DNA of 64,000 nt from Litorivita pollutaquae (GCF_003205515.1 NZ_KZ826481.1:102650-166649), one strand, 5' to 3'. Counted from the stretch's first letter, positions 30,501-39,497 are shown. The notes: generated from the sequence alone by a model not told the origin. Program-made: numbers and translations.

Positions 30501-31001
30501 ATAGGCGTCCATGAGCGCAAATTCGGATTGATGCAGCACCGTCGAGCTTTCGCCGGTGTGATCATCACCCATGGCCATCAACACGCCGCCAAGGGGGCTG
30601 GTGCCGGCCATATTGGCGTGACGCATGACGTCGCCGGACCGGTCCACGCCCGGCCCTTTGCCATACCAAAGGCCGAAAACCCCATCGAATTTACCATCCC
30701 CGCGAAGTTCGGCCTGCTGCGCGCCCCAGATCGCGGTGGCGGCAAGATCCTCGTTCAGTCCCTCTTCGAAGAGGATGTCGGCAGCGGCCAATTCTTTGCC
30801 CGCCCGTTGCATTTGCAAATCGACCGCGCCGAGCGGCGATCCGCGATAGCCGGTGACATATCCGGCGGTGTTATGCCCCGCCGCCCGGTCGCGCGCCTTT
30901 TGCATCAGCATCAGCCGCACCAAAGCCTGCGTGCCATTGAGCAGCACAGGGCTTTTCTCAAGATCGAATTTGTCCCTCAAAGATACTGTCTGCTTACCCA
31001 T
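27576..31001 (-). CDS. Indolepyruvate ferredoxin oxidoreductase, fused alpha/gamma form
   Basis: This 1141-residue single-chain enzyme oxidatively decarboxylates aryl pyruvates, such as indolepyruvate, to acyl-CoA. The N-terminal half holds the pyrimidine-binding and thiamine diphosphate domains (CSGCPHNTST and GIGCHYMVQWM near residues 440-470). Cysteine clusters CEGCGDCGVQSNC and NKDFSCVKGFCPSF follow near 640-690. The last 400 residues hold the gamma-type (PFOR gamma) domain starting near VITGVGGTGVVTIGA. The ATG at 31001 has GGGAGA upstream. The gene diverges from a LysR regulator across a 284-base region with clear operator repeats. Confidence 0.92.
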   Translation of the reverse strand: MGKQTVSLRDKFDLEKSPVLLNGTQALVRLMLMQKARDRAAGHNTAGYVTGYRGSPLGAVDLQMQRAGKELAAADILFEEGLNEDLAATAIWGAQQAELRGDGKFDGVFGLWYGKGPGVDRSGDVMRHANMAGTSPLGGVLMAMGDDHTGESSTVLHQSEFALMDAYMPIVSPAGVQEILDYGIYGWALSRYSGLWVGLKTMKDTVEATAVVDGDPNRMQLVTPSDFTMPAGGVNIRIVDTPTEQEARLIDYKRHAAEAFAHANKIDKRVWGKAGAKIGLVAAGKNWLDLMHALSMLGIDEAEAERLGITTYKIGQVWPLNMRGFHDWAEGLDLIIVVEEKRKLIEVQVKEAIFDDRRGRRVYGWRKGERQDEVLFPVQGAIGPILIAEKLGEIFIEEGRETDSVKAGLVKIAEAKRADNAPELAARLPYFCSGCPHNTSTKVPDGSRAYAGIGCHYMVQWMERDTMGNTHMGAEGANWIGEAPFSNTKHVFQNMGDGTYNHSGVQAIRAALAAGTNITYKILFNDAVAMTGGQANEGGLTADRIAHELVAMGVQNVALVYDEKEDVDLDRFPRDVTRHERADLDDVQRKMRECEGVSVIVYVQTCAAEKRRRRRRGTFPDPDKRVFINTDVCEGCGDCGVQSNCVSIVPKETELGRKRAIDQSSCNKDFSCVKGFCPSFVTLEGATPRKGGQGKGAAKPLDLPVLPEPTLPEIHGTHNVVITGVGGTGVVTIGAVLAQAAQIAGKGAGMMEMAGLAQKGGAVHIHCRIANTPADISAIRVATGECDALIGGDLVVSAGSKTLGLTAMGRTGAVVNNHQIITGDFTRDTEFKLPAEQLELALTARMKDRVTLFDASELARATLGDSIFSNMIIFGAAWQKGLIPLDKSSIAEAITLNGAAVDQNLRAFEVGRWAVVHPQAAEKVMQPTVVALPKTLDERIEYRRKHLIDYQGRGLAKRYKKFVEAAPDDLREAVALGYHKLLSYKDEYEVARLLIDTRKKAEAEFEGAFKMTYHLAPPVLAKEGTDGRPQKRSFGAWMRRPLWILAHMKRLRGTALDPFGRTQERKMERALIAQYEADMRALFDTYNPRIKEPAVALAELPLQIRGFGPVKQANEAKAAKRREELLAAIRSGGSEQAKAAE

Positions 31002-31153
31002 AGCGCGTCTCCCTTCGCTGGATTGGCTGATGTTGCGGTGCGCCCTCCTCCAGGGTGTGCACAGCATTTGTATATATCGATAGCGCCCGGTTTTCCGGCA
31101 TCCGCCGTTGGTCGCGCTCATCAACTAGGTTATTGATGAAGTATAGTCCGATA

Positions 31154-31196
31154 TTAGGTCACAACATTTGACCTAACAAGGGTATTTTTCACCTAA
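31154..31196. promoter_or_regulatory. Inverted-repeat operator plus third half-site in the divergent region
   Basis: TTAGGTCA at 31154-31161 and TGACCTAA at 31169-31176 form a perfect 8-bp inverted repeat with a 7-base spacer. A third copy, TCACCTAA, lies at 31189-31196, 20 bases (two helical turns) from the second. This arrangement is typical for LysR-type recognition and activation sites between the regulator and its target. Confidence 0.72.
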
Positions 31197-31285
31197 TCCG
31201 TTGCAAACACTTCACAGCCACGATTAAAGCCCCATTAGAATGAAATTTCGTATATACGGTTACCCGTCGAACAAAGGTTGCGCGG

Positions 31286-32182
31286 ATGGATTGGGATAAA
31301 CTTAGAATATTTCACGCGGTTGCGGACGCCGGTAGCTTGACCCATGCGGGGGATCGGTTGCACTTGTCTCAATCGGCGGTCAGCCGTCAGGTGCGCGCCC
31401 TCGAAGAGCAGCTCAACGCGACGCTTTTCCATCGCCATGCGCGCGGACTGATTCTCACCGAACAGGGTGAATTGTTGTTTGATGCGACCCGCGCGATGAT
31501 CAAACGGCTCGACACCGCCACGGCGCGGATTCGCGACAGCGAAGAAGAAGCCTTCGGAGAATTGCGCGTGACCACAACGACAGGGTTCGGCTCGCTGTGG
31601 CTGGTACCGCGACTGTCGGCGCTTTATAATAAATACCCCGAGCTCAAAATCGACCTGATGCTTGAAGAACGGGTGTTGAATTTGCCGATGCGCGAGGCCG
31701 ATGTCGCGATCCGCATGAAAGAACCGTCACAGGCCGATTTGATCCGCAAACGACTTATGAGTGTACGCATGTGCCTCTTTGCCTCACGTACCTATCTTGC
31801 ACGATGCAGCGTGCCCCCCTCGCTCGAAAATTTGGCCGAGCACCGGTTGATTTGCCAAAACCCTTCTTCGGCACAGGTCGGCGCAGGCGCAGCATTGGTG
31901 CAAGAGTTGATGGGCCATGATGTTCCCTCTGTGCTCACGGTAAATAACTATTTCGGGGTTATGCAAGGTGTTCTGAGCAATCTGGGCATCGGGGTCTTGC
32001 CCGATTATCTGGCACAGGATTTCCATGACCTCATCCGGATCATGCCAGAGGTCGAATCGAGCGAAGTTCCGGTTTTCCTCGCCTACCCCGAGGAGTTGCG
32101 CCATTCCAAACGCATTGCCGCGTTCCGTGACTTTGTTCAGGACGAGATCATAGCATATAGAAAACAACTTCGGGAACAATGA
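31286..32182 (+). CDS. LysR family transcriptional regulator
   Basis: The 298-residue protein has an N-terminal winged helix (about 1-60, with SLTHAGDRLHLSQSAVSRQV) and an effector-binding domain to about 295. It is divergent from the indolepyruvate oxidoreductase gene and is the obvious candidate to bind the repeats at 31154-31196. The effector may be an aromatic amino acid product, which is inference from position only. Confidence 0.88.
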   Translation: MDWDKLRIFHAVADAGSLTHAGDRLHLSQSAVSRQVRALEEQLNATLFHRHARGLILTEQGELLFDATRAMIKRLDTATARIRDSEEEAFGELRVTTTTGFGSLWLVPRLSALYNKYPELKIDLMLEERVLNLPMREADVAIRMKEPSQADLIRKRLMSVRMCLFASRTYLARCSVPPSLENLAEHRLICQNPSSAQVGAGAALVQELMGHDVPSVLTVNNYFGVMQGVLSNLGIGVLPDYLAQDFHDLIRIMPEVESSEVPVFLAYPEELRHSKRIAAFRDFVQDEIIAYRKQLREQ

Positions 32183-32201
32183 GTTAGCTAGGTTTCGCGG
32201 A

Positions 32202-32359
32202 CCGCTATGCGCAGGACGCATAGCGGCCATCCAGCACCTGCGGCATTATGGTCCTTGAACGGCGCGCGCCATCTCCCTAAATCGAGCGGGACGGTGATGA
32301 TTATCACCTTCAACCTCCCTGTTGGACTACGGCCGAGCTTATAGCTCGGCCTTTTTTTT
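32202..32359 (+). ncRNA. Structured intergenic segment, candidate small RNA or long 3' UTR
   Basis: Three hairpins lie in a row: 10-bp perfect arms at 32202-32211 and 32217-32226; GGTGAT/ATCACC around 32293-32308; and a perfect terminator hairpin at 32331-32351 with eight Ts. Between the last two is a pyrimidine-rich CAACCTCCCT segment that could pair with ribosome-binding sites. No promoter was proven, so it may be only the LysR 3' UTR. Confidence 0.4.
32331..32359 (+). terminator. Rho-independent terminator
   Basis: Perfect arms GGCCGAGCT and AGCTCGGCC enclose a 3-base loop and are followed by eight Ts (32352-32359). Confidence 0.92.
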
Positions 32360-32492
32360 GGCGAGTCCCCCGCCCCGCCGCGCCGCAATGCTCTACCCCC
32401 TTCCCCCTTTGGCTTTCATCCCTTAAAGAGACGCCAGAATTACCACGCGCGCGCGGGATATGCTGCGCCGACGCCTTAAGGGGACACCGCCA

Positions 32493-34655
32493 ATGCAAGA
32501 TCCGAGCATCACCGAAGACCTGATCGCATCCCATGGGCTAAGCCCCGATGAATATGCGCTGATCCTCGAGATCATTGGCCGCACGCCAAGCTTTACCGAA
32601 TTGGGCATTTTCTCGGCGATGTGGAACGAGCATTGCTCTTATAAATCCTCGAAAAAATGGCTGCGCACCTTGCCCACCGAAGGCCCGCAAGTCATTTGCG
32701 GCCCCGGCGAAAACGCCGGCATCGTTGATATTGGTGATGGCCAATGCGTGGTGTTCAAAATGGAAAGCCACAATCACCCGTCATACATCGAACCCTACCA
32801 AGGCGCCGCCACCGGCGTGGGCGGGATTTTGCGCGACGTCTTCACCATGGGTGCCCGCCCGGTGGCGGCGATGAACTCGCTGAGCTTTGGCGAAACCTCG
32901 CATCCGAAAACCCGCCAATTGGTCAACGGTGTGGTCGAAGGCGTTGGCGGTTATGGCAACTGTTTCGGCGTGCCGACCGTCGGCGGCGAGGTTCGCTTTG
33001 ATCCCGCCTATAACGGCAACTGCCTTGTGAACGCTTTTGCGGCGGGCATCGCCGATACGGACGCGATTTTCTACTCGGCGGCCTCGGGCATCGGCATGCC
33101 GGTGGTGTACCTTGGCGCGAAAACCGGGCGCGATGGCGTCGGCGGCGCGACGATGGCTTCGGCGGAATTCGATGATACCATCGAAGAAAAACGCCCCACC
33201 GTTCAAGTCGGCGACCCTTTCACCGAAAAACGCTTGATGGAAGCGACATTGGAGCTGATGCAAACCGGCGCGGTGATCTCGATTCAGGATATGGGCGCGG
33301 CGGGCTTGACCTGCTCTGCTGTGGAAATGGGCGACAAGGGCGATCTTGGCGTGCGTCTCGACCTTGAAAAAGTCCCATGCCGCGAAGAAAACATGACCGC
33401 TTACGAGATGATGCTGTCGGAGAGCCAGGAACGCATGTTGATGGTTCTGCGCCCCGAAAAAGAAGCCGTGGCCAAAGCAGTATTCGACAAATGGGATCTC
33501 GATTTTGCCATCGTTGGCGAAACCATCGCCGAAGACCGGTTCCTCATCATGCACAACGGCGAATGCAAAGCCGATCTGCCGCTCAAAGCCTTGTCCGGCA
33601 ATGCGCCCGAATATGACCGGCCCTATAGCGCCCCCGCCGCGCCCGAGGCCTTGGCCGATGTGCCGCAAATCGACGCTATCGACGGGCTGCGCGGTTTGAT
33701 TTCCTCGCCCAATTACGCGTCGAAAGAATGGGTTTATGCGCAATATGACACGATGGTCATGGCCGACACCGCCCGCACCCCCAGCATCGGCGCAGGCATG
33801 ATCCGTGTGCATGGCACCGATAAACTTCTGGCCTTCACCTCGGATGTGACGCCGCGCTATGTCAAAGCCAACCCGTTCGAAGGCGGCAAACAGGCGGTGG
33901 CCGAAGCCTATCGCAACCTCTGTGCCGTTGGCGCGACGCCTTTGGCAACGACGGACAACCTGAACTTCGGCAACCCCGAAAAACCCGAAATCATGGGGCA
34001 ATTTGTTTTTGCGATCAAAGGCATAGGCGAAGCCGTGGCGGCCTTGGACATGCCCATCGTATCGGGCAACGTCTCGCTTTATAATGAGACCGACGGATCG
34101 GGCATCCTGCCCACCCCGACCATTGGCGCGGTGGGCATTGTCGCCCACGCAGATGAGGCCATTTTGGGCGAGGCGCGCGACGGTCATGTGGCCTTGCTCG
34201 TCGGTGAAAGCGGCACACATTTGGGGCAATCTGCCTTGTTGGCCGAAGTGTTCAACCGCATCGACGGCGATGCGCCACATGTGGATCTGGACGCCGAAAA
34301 GCGCAACGGCACATTCATCCGCGCCAACCACGCGATGATCAAATCCTGCACCGATATCTCGGACGGCGGCCTTGCTTTGGCGGCTTTCGAGATGGCCGAA
34401 AAGGCCGGCGTTGGCGTGCATCTGAACAGCGACGACACGGCGGTTTTGTTCGGGGAGGACCAAGGACGTTACTTGATCGCCTGCAACTTCGACCAAGCCG
34501 AAGCCTTGATGCTCGCCGCCGGTCAGGCCGGTGTGCCGATTGAAACGGTGGGGAAATTCACCTCTGACAGCGTCAAATTCGGCGCTTCCGAGGCCCCGTT
34601 GGCCGAGTTGAGCACGCTGTTCCGCAGCGCGTTTAGCGACGCGGTCAACGGTTGA
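32493..34655 (+). CDS. purL: Phosphoribosylformylglycinamidine synthase subunit PurL
   Basis: PurL uses ATP and ammonia to make FGAM in purine synthesis. The 720-residue length is the small form that works with PurS and PurQ, which are not in this window. Signatures include [14 protein letters not shown] near residue 45, [21 protein letters not shown] near 100, and repeated AIR synthase-like halves. The ATG at 32493 has AAGGGGA upstream. Confidence 0.96.
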   Translation: MQDPSITEDLIASHGLSPDEYALILEIIGRTPSFTELGIFSAMWNEHCSYKSSKKWLRTLPTEGPQVICGPGENAGIVDIGDGQCVVFKMESHNHPSYIEPYQGAATGVGGILRDVFTMGARPVAAMNSLSFGETSHPKTRQLVNGVVEGVGGYGNCFGVPTVGGEVRFDPAYNGNCLVNAFAAGIADTDAIFYSAASGIGMPVVYLGAKTGRDGVGGATMASAEFDDTIEEKRPTVQVGDPFTEKRLMEATLELMQTGAVISIQDMGAAGLTCSAVEMGDKGDLGVRLDLEKVPCREENMTAYEMMLSESQERMLMVLRPEKEAVAKAVFDKWDLDFAIVGETIAEDRFLIMHNGECKADLPLKALSGNAPEYDRPYSAPAAPEALADVPQIDAIDGLRGLISSPNYASKEWVYAQYDTMVMADTARTPSIGAGMIRVHGTDKLLAFTSDVTPRYVKANPFEGGKQAVAEAYRNLCAVGATPLATTDNLNFGNPEKPEIMGQFVFAIKGIGEAVAALDMPIVSGNVSLYNETDGSGILPTPTIGAVGIVAHADEAILGEARDGHVALLVGESGTHLGQSALLAEVFNRIDGDAPHVDLDAEKRNGTFIRANHAMIKSCTDISDGGLALAAFEMAEKAGVGVHLNSDDTAVLFGEDQGRYLIACNFDQAEALMLAAGQAGVPIETVGKFTSDSVKFGASEAPLAELSTLFRSAFSDAVNG

Positions 34656-34672
34656 GGCCGCAGGGCGCGCGG

Positions 34673-35215
34673 ATGCAACGCCCTGCGCACGCCCCTGCTG
34701 CGGATGATGACTTTCAGCCCGACTGCGCCCAATGCGCAGGGCTGTGCTGTATGGCGTTGTCCTTTGATGCGGGCGATGCCTTTGCCATCGACAAAGAGGC
34801 AGGCGTGCCCTGCCCGAACCTTGATATTGATCACCGCTGCACCATCCACAACACACTGACAAAAGACGGATTTTCGGGATGCGTCGCCTTTGATTGCCTT
34901 GGCGCGGGACAACGGGTTAGCCGCGATATCTTTGACGCGAAAAGCTGGCAGGACCATCCTGCCTTGCTGCGCCCGATGATCGACGCGCTGCGCCAAATGC
35001 GACAAGTGCAAAGCATGCGCCAATTGCTCACCAGCGCCGCAGCGCTACCGTTGAGCGCGCCCCAAGAGGCGATGCGCCAAAACCTGCTCTTTCGGATTGC
35101 TCCGGCCTTGACCGATGCCGCCGCACTTGGGGAAATCGAAACCGGCCCGCTGCCCGCCGCAGTTGGGGATTTTTTACAAACGCTGCGGCCAGCGGCGGCG
35201 GGGCTGCGTAAGTAG
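34673..35215 (+). CDS. Cysteine-cluster protein of unknown function
   Basis: The 180-residue protein has an N-terminal cysteine pattern CxxCxxxCC (CAQCAGLCC, about residues 19-27). CPNL, CTIH, FSGC and FDCLGAGQRV follow. Nine conserved-looking cysteines suggest a metal or Fe-S site. From memory, the same module occurs at the N-terminus of some pentapeptide-repeat proteins, but no such repeats are present here. It starts just after purL and precedes bolA and grxD, whose products handle Fe-S clusters, so an iron-sulfur role is plausible but unproven. Confidence 0.65.
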   Translation: MQRPAHAPAADDDFQPDCAQCAGLCCMALSFDAGDAFAIDKEAGVPCPNLDIDHRCTIHNTLTKDGFSGCVAFDCLGAGQRVSRDIFDAKSWQDHPALLRPMIDALRQMRQVQSMRQLLTSAAALPLSAPQEAMRQNLLFRIAPALTDAAALGEIETGPLPAAVGDFLQTLRPAAAGLRK

Positions 35216-35303
35216 GCGCAGCGCGCTTTACATAGGCAAACCCCCTCTTGCGCCGGTCCGCCGCGCCGCCTACATCTTGGAAGACTGCAAAAGGAGACCG
35301 CCC

Positions 35304-35540
35304 ATGGCCATTACCGCCGCCGAAATTGAAAGCCTCATCCGCGAGAGCTTTCCCGACGCCAAAATCAATGTGTTTGGCGACGACGGTCAACATTTCGCCG
35401 CCGAGGTCATAGACGAGAGCTTTCGCGGGAAGAACCGTGTGCAACAACAACGCGCAGTTTACGCCGCGCTCAAAGGTCGGATGGACGGCCCTGCGGGCGC
35501 GTTACACGCGTTGGCGCTGACCACCAAAGCACCGGAATAA
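35304..35540 (+). CDS. bolA: BolA family protein
   Basis: The 78-residue protein has the class II KH-like fold, with the family stretch KINVFGDDGQHFAAEV and a conserved RVQQQRAVYAAL helix. BolA proteins pair with monothiol glutaredoxins and bind a [2Fe-2S] cluster; a CGFS glutaredoxin gene is 139 bases downstream. The ATG at 35304 has AAGGAG upstream. Its stop codon shares one base with the start of a small membrane protein gene. Confidence 0.92.
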   Translation: MAITAAEIESLIRESFPDAKINVFGDDGQHFAAEVIDESFRGKNRVQQQRAVYAALKGRMDGPAGALHALALTTKAPE

Positions 35541-35704
35541 TGCAGGGGATTTTGTCCTTTTTAAACGACATCTGGCCGGTTCTATTTGCTTTGGCACTGG
35601 TCGGGATCATCACATATGGCGCGCTGATGCCTTATATCAGGGCCGAACGCCGCCGCCTCGAATCTATGGAGCAAGACAATGACAGACGCAAAAACCCAGA
35701 TTAG
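35540..35704 (+). CDS. Small membrane protein, 54 residues
   Basis: The frame starts at an ATG whose A is the last base of the bolA stop (TAATG) and ends inside grxD. The product has one clear membrane segment (residues 11-31: IWPVLFALALVGIITYGALM), then a positively charged tail with RAERRR. It overlaps grxD by 26 bases. The tight coupling on both sides argues that it is real. No function is known to me. Confidence 0.6.
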   Translation: MQGILSFLNDIWPVLFALALVGIITYGALMPYIRAERRRLESMEQDNDRRKNPD

Positions 35705-36041
35705 CGAAACCGTGAAAGCCAATGATGTGGTGCTGTTCATGAAGGGCACCAAAGAGATGCCGCAATGCGGATTTTCCAGCCGCGTCGCAGGTGTTTTGAA
35801 CTTCATGGGTGTGGAATTTTCCGATGTGAATGTTCTGGCCGATGAGGCGCTCCGTCAGGGTATCAAAGATTACTCCGACTGGCCCACCATCCCACAGCTT
35901 TATGTCAAAGGCGAATTCGTCGGCGGATGCGACATCATTACCGAAATGACCTTGTCCGGCGAATTGGACACATTGTTCGAAACCGAAGGCGTTGGATTTG
36001 ATAAGGAAGCGGCGGATAAAATCCGCGAAGCCAACGGTTAA
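35679..36041 (+). CDS. grxD: Monothiol glutaredoxin (CGFS type)
   Basis: The 120-residue protein carries CGFS in MPQCGFSSRV (Cys30-Ser33) and WPTIPQLYVKGEFVGGCDI, the glutathione-binding region. CGFS glutaredoxins carry [2Fe-2S] clusters and partner with BolA, encoded just upstream. GGAGCAAG precedes the ATG. A strong terminator follows. Confidence 0.96.
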   Translation: MTDAKTQISETVKANDVVLFMKGTKEMPQCGFSSRVAGVLNFMGVEFSDVNVLADEALRQGIKDYSDWPTIPQLYVKGEFVGGCDIITEMTLSGELDTLFETEGVGFDKEAADKIREANG

Positions 36042-36060
36042 TCCCGACGCGTTCACAATA

Positions 36061-36097
36061 TAAAACGGGGCTGGCACTGTTGCCGGCCCCGTTTTTA
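36061..36097 (+). terminator. Rho-independent terminator of grxD
   Basis: Arms ACGGGGCTGGCA and TGCCGGCCCCGT, with one G-T pair and a 4-base loop, are followed by a T-run. Confidence 0.9.
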
Positions 36098-36167
36098 TTT
36101 GCATCCGCGTGACCGGTTATTCGCACTGGCGCGACGACCCCGTAGGTGCGGGCGGGCGCGGCGCGGA

Positions 36168-36563
36168 TCAGGACGCGGCGCGTTCCTCGACAGAGGCGGC
36201 CAAGGATTCAGCACGGGCGGCTATTTCGGCCAATGTATCGGTCACCTCTTGCGGCACCACCGGCACTTCGATGCGTTCGGGCGCCGGTGCGGGCGCGGCG
36301 CGCAGCTGTGCCAGTTCCGCATCGCGTTCGGCCAACAGATCCTGCGCCGCGCGCAATTGATCCTCTAGCCCCGCAGTTTTATCCGCCAGCATCAAGCCGG
36401 ACATCAATAACATGCGCGGTTCCGGCAGGCGGCCGATTTGTTGACCAAGCGTCGTTGCCTCTGCGTCCAAAATACGCGAGGCGGAGATCAGGTAATGCTC
36501 CTCGCCCTCTTGACAGGCCACTTCGAACAGGCGGCCACCGATTTGAATTTCCACTTCTGGCAT
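36168..36563 (-). CDS. zapA: Cell division protein ZapA
   Basis: ZapA bundles FtsZ filaments at the division site. The 131-residue protein has the short N-terminal ZapA head (VEIQIGGRLFEVACQEGEE) and a coiled coil from about residue 30 to 90. A Pro/Ala-rich linker and a second helix end the protein, which is longer than the usual 90-110. It is coupled to the upstream coiled-coil gene by TAATG. Confidence 0.88.
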   Translation of the reverse strand: MPEVEIQIGGRLFEVACQEGEEHYLISASRILDAEATTLGQQIGRLPEPRMLLMSGLMLADKTAGLEDQLRAAQDLLAERDAELAQLRAAPAPAPERIEVPVVPQEVTDTLAEIAARAESLAASVEERAAS

Positions 36564-37102
36564 TAGGCGTCCTCTCCAAATTCTGTCGCGCGTTCAATGG
36601 CTTCGCCCAGATCCGGCGCGACGATGGCTCCGGCGATCAAGGGCTCCAGTTGACCCAAAATCGCCGCCACCTCTGCGCTATCGGCCGCGCGGGCGGCGCG
36701 CAGGGCTTCCAATTCGCCGAGCATGGATTTGTTGATCAAATGCGGCTCTGCAACCCCGGCCTGATTGGCGTCACGCAGGGCCTGATTGTTGTCACGCAAC
36801 ATCGCATTGACCTTGCGCAACCGTTGCAGCTCGCTGTCGAGTTGCTCCATCTGCGCCCGCTGCTGCCCCTGCACCTCTGCTGCGGCCTCTCCTGCACGTT
36901 CTTGTTTCTCATGCAGAGATTTAAGCCGTTCTTGCAACTGCGCATTGACCAGCTTCTCGTCTTCAAGCTGTTGGCGCAACGCCTCTACTTCACCGGTATC
37001 CGGTTCAGCAACAGGCGCGGCGACGTTCAATCCCTCCACTCCCGTGCCGATCCGCTCCAACGCTGCGGTGATCCGGCGGTGTAGCTCTTCGATCTGACTC
37101 AT
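36563..37102 (-). CDS. Coiled-coil protein encoded with zapA
   Basis: The 179-residue protein is mostly helical and rich in Glu, Gln, Leu and Ala. It has a long predicted coiled coil (about 40-125) and no membrane segment or signal peptide. The ATG at 37102 gives MSQIEELHRRITAALERIG; its stop overlaps the zapA start. Placement suggests a division or FtsZ-associated partner, but this is inference. A ZapB-like role is possible though it is longer than ZapB. Confidence 0.72.
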   Translation of the reverse strand: MSQIEELHRRITAALERIGTGVEGLNVAAPVAEPDTGEVEALRQQLEDEKLVNAQLQERLKSLHEKQERAGEAAAEVQGQQRAQMEQLDSELQRLRKVNAMLRDNNQALRDANQAGVAEPHLINKSMLGELEALRAARAADSAEVAAILGQLEPLIAGAIVAPDLGEAIERATEFGEDA

Positions 37103-37446
37103 GTCATTCACCTGTTCTGCCCGTATTGGCCATTTGGGGCCGTTTCCAACCCGTCTCGCCCGCATCCCCTCGGGCGGCTATTCATTGCGGATCACGGCCC
37201 AAGCCGCACCGTCTTTGCAAGAGGCAGCCGCGCCGCCGCCCCCCAGCCAGAAGCCATCTGCCGCTGTGGGCCTGGCCCGATTTTGGCGCGAATCGCTTCG
37301 TTACGCCCATTCTGCGGCAGGTTGGGCCTCGGGTCTAGCTTTCGCCGCCCCTTTTACGCCAATGGGTTAGACGGCGCGCTTGATCTTCGCGGGGGGGATG
37401 CTAAGAGCCATTGTTAACGCTCACGCCACTTAAAAGGACTTGCCCC
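37103..37446. promoter_or_regulatory. Divergent upstream region with a CceR-like half-conserved operator
   Basis: No gene is seen in these 344 bases. It must hold promoters for the zapA pair and for transketolase. TTGTTAACGCTCAC at 37411-37424 matches the TGTTAGCGCTAAC palindrome seen elsewhere in the window with two differences, and lies 22 bases upstream of the transketolase start. Confidence 0.4.
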
Positions 37447-39462
37447 TTGGACATTGCTGCTCTGCGCTCTGCGAACCCCGACCACTGGATGAAGGCTGCC
37501 GCGATCCGCGCCTTGACCCTTGATGCGATTGCCGCCGCCAATTCCGGCCATTCCGGCATGCCGATGGGCATGGCCGATGTGGCAACGGTTCTGTTTGAAA
37601 AGCACCTGAAGTTTGATGCGAAAAACCCGCTGTGGCCGGATCGTGACCGGTTTATTTTGTCGGCGGGTCATGGCTCGATGCTGATTTATGCGCTGCTCCA
37701 CCTGACCGGATACGAACAGGTGACCTTGGACGAAATCAAGAACTTCCGCCAGATGGGCGCAAAAACCGCCGGTCACCCCGAGAATTTCTTGCTCGACGGC
37801 GTAGAGGTCACAACCGGCCCGCTTGGCCAAGGCATCTCGACCGCCGTGGGCTTTGCCATGGCCGAAGAAATGCAGCGCGCTCAATATGGTAAGAAAATCG
37901 TCGATCACCACACTTACGTGATCGCTGGCGACGGCTGCCTGATGGAAGGCATCAGCCAAGAGGCCTTGGGCCTTGCGGGGCGGCACGAACTGTCGAAATT
38001 GATCGTCTTTTGGGACAACAACAACATCACCATCGACGGCACCGTCGAATTGTCGGACCGCACCAATCAGGTGCAGCGTTTCAAAGCCTCCGGTTGGCAT
38101 GTGCAAGAGATCGACGGGCATAACCCCGCCGAAATCGACGCCGCGATCATCGCCGCCAAAAAGGCCGGCAAACCCTCGATGATCGCCTGCAAGACCCATA
38201 TCGCATTGGGCTCCTCGGCGCAGGATACATCCAAAGGCCACGGCGCGCTGACCGATCCCAAATTGATCGCCGATACCAAGGCGCTTTATGGATGGACCGC
38301 AGGCCCCTTCGAGGTGCCCGCCGAGATCAAAGCGCAATGGGAAGCCATCGGCGCACGCGGCGCGGCGGACCGCACCGATTGGGAGGCACGGTTTGCCTCG
38401 ATTTCCGAACGCAAGCAGGCCGAATTCGACCGCGTCTATGCCGGCGACGCGCCGAAAAAACTATCGGCCACGATCAAGGCGTTGAAAAAGCAGATTTCGG
38501 ATGAGGCGCCAAAGGTTGCAACGCGCAAATCGTCGGAAATGGTGCTTGAAGTCATCAATCCGGTGATGAGCGAAACCGTCGGCGGATCGGCGGATTTGAC
38601 CGGATCAAACAACACCAAGACCGGCGATCTTGGCGTGTTTGACCCCGAAAACCGCGAAGGCCGCTACGTCTATTGGGGCATCCGCGAACACGGTATGGCG
38701 GCGGCGATGAACGGTATGGCGTTGCATGGGGGCCTGCGGCCCTATGGCGGCACGTTCATGTGCTTTACCGATTATGCGCGCCCCGCGATGCGCCTTGCCG
38801 CATTGAGCAAAATCCCGACGGTTTTCGTGATGACCCACGACAGCATCGGCCTTGGCGAAGACGGCCCGACACACCAACCGGTCGAACATCTCGCGATCAG
38901 CCGCGCCACGCCGAACACCTATGTGTTCCGCCCTTGCGATACGGTCGAAACCGCCGAAGCATGGGAAATTGCATTGACCGCCAAGGAAACACCATCCGTT
39001 TTGTCGCTCACACGGCAAAGTCTGCCGACGTTGCGCACCGAGCACAAGGTCAAAAACCTGACCGCACAGGGCGCCTATGTTTTGGCCGATGCCGAAGGCA
39101 AACGTCAGGTGATTTTGTTGGCCACCGGATCCGAGGTCGAGATCGCCATGGCCGCGCGCGATAAATTGCAGGCCGAAGGCATCGGCACGCGGGTCGTTTC
39201 GATGCCCTGCTGGGAGCTTTTTGCCGCGCAAGACGAAGCCTATCGCAAACGGGTTCTTCCCGGCGGTGCGGTGCGGGTCGCAGTCGAGGCCGCCACGCGG
39301 TTTGGTTGGGATCAATGGCTCTGCGGCGAGCGCGGCAAATATGCCAAAGCCGGTTTCGTCGGCATGGACAGCTTTGGCGCCTCTGCCCCTGCGGACCAGC
39401 TTTACGAAAAATTCGGCATCACGGCGGAAAATGTCGCGGCAACGGCCAAAGGGTTGCTTTAA
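37447..39462 (+). CDS. tkt: Transketolase
   Basis: It transfers two-carbon units in the pentose phosphate pathway using thiamine diphosphate. The 671 residues show [13 protein letters not shown] (residues 31-43), the thiamine motif [25 protein letters not shown] and [17 protein letters not shown]. The TTG at 37447 is preferred: it gives [14 protein letters not shown] as in relatives and has AAAAGGA upstream. An in-frame ATG at 37411 would lie inside the operator-like site. A terminator follows the gene. Confidence 0.95.
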   Translation: MDIAALRSANPDHWMKAAAIRALTLDAIAAANSGHSGMPMGMADVATVLFEKHLKFDAKNPLWPDRDRFILSAGHGSMLIYALLHLTGYEQVTLDEIKNFRQMGAKTAGHPENFLLDGVEVTTGPLGQGISTAVGFAMAEEMQRAQYGKKIVDHHTYVIAGDGCLMEGISQEALGLAGRHELSKLIVFWDNNNITIDGTVELSDRTNQVQRFKASGWHVQEIDGHNPAEIDAAIIAAKKAGKPSMIACKTHIALGSSAQDTSKGHGALTDPKLIADTKALYGWTAGPFEVPAEIKAQWEAIGARGAADRTDWEARFASISERKQAEFDRVYAGDAPKKLSATIKALKKQISDEAPKVATRKSSEMVLEVINPVMSETVGGSADLTGSNNTKTGDLGVFDPENREGRYVYWGIREHGMAAAMNGMALHGGLRPYGGTFMCFTDYARPAMRLAALSKIPTVFVMTHDSIGLGEDGPTHQPVEHLAISRATPNTYVFRPCDTVETAEAWEIALTAKETPSVLSLTRQSLPTLRTEHKVKNLTAQGAYVLADAEGKRQVILLATGSEVEIAMAARDKLQAEGIGTRVVSMPCWELFAAQDEAYRKRVLPGGAVRVAVEAATRFGWDQWLCGERGKYAKAGFVGMDSFGASAPADQLYEKFGITAENVAATAKGLL

Positions 39463-39497
39463 CCCCCGCCCGATCCGCACAGGTCACATATGACGCA

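Noticed and set aside
29013..31136. Open frame of 707 codons antisense to the indolepyruvate oxidoreductase
   Set aside because: The opposite strand encodes an unmistakable enzyme; the antisense product looks random and rich in His and Arg.
32781..34862. Long open frame of 693 codons antisense to purL
   Set aside because: It is a by-product of high GC codon use in purL; its translation has no family features and it contains the whole purL reading frame in reverse.
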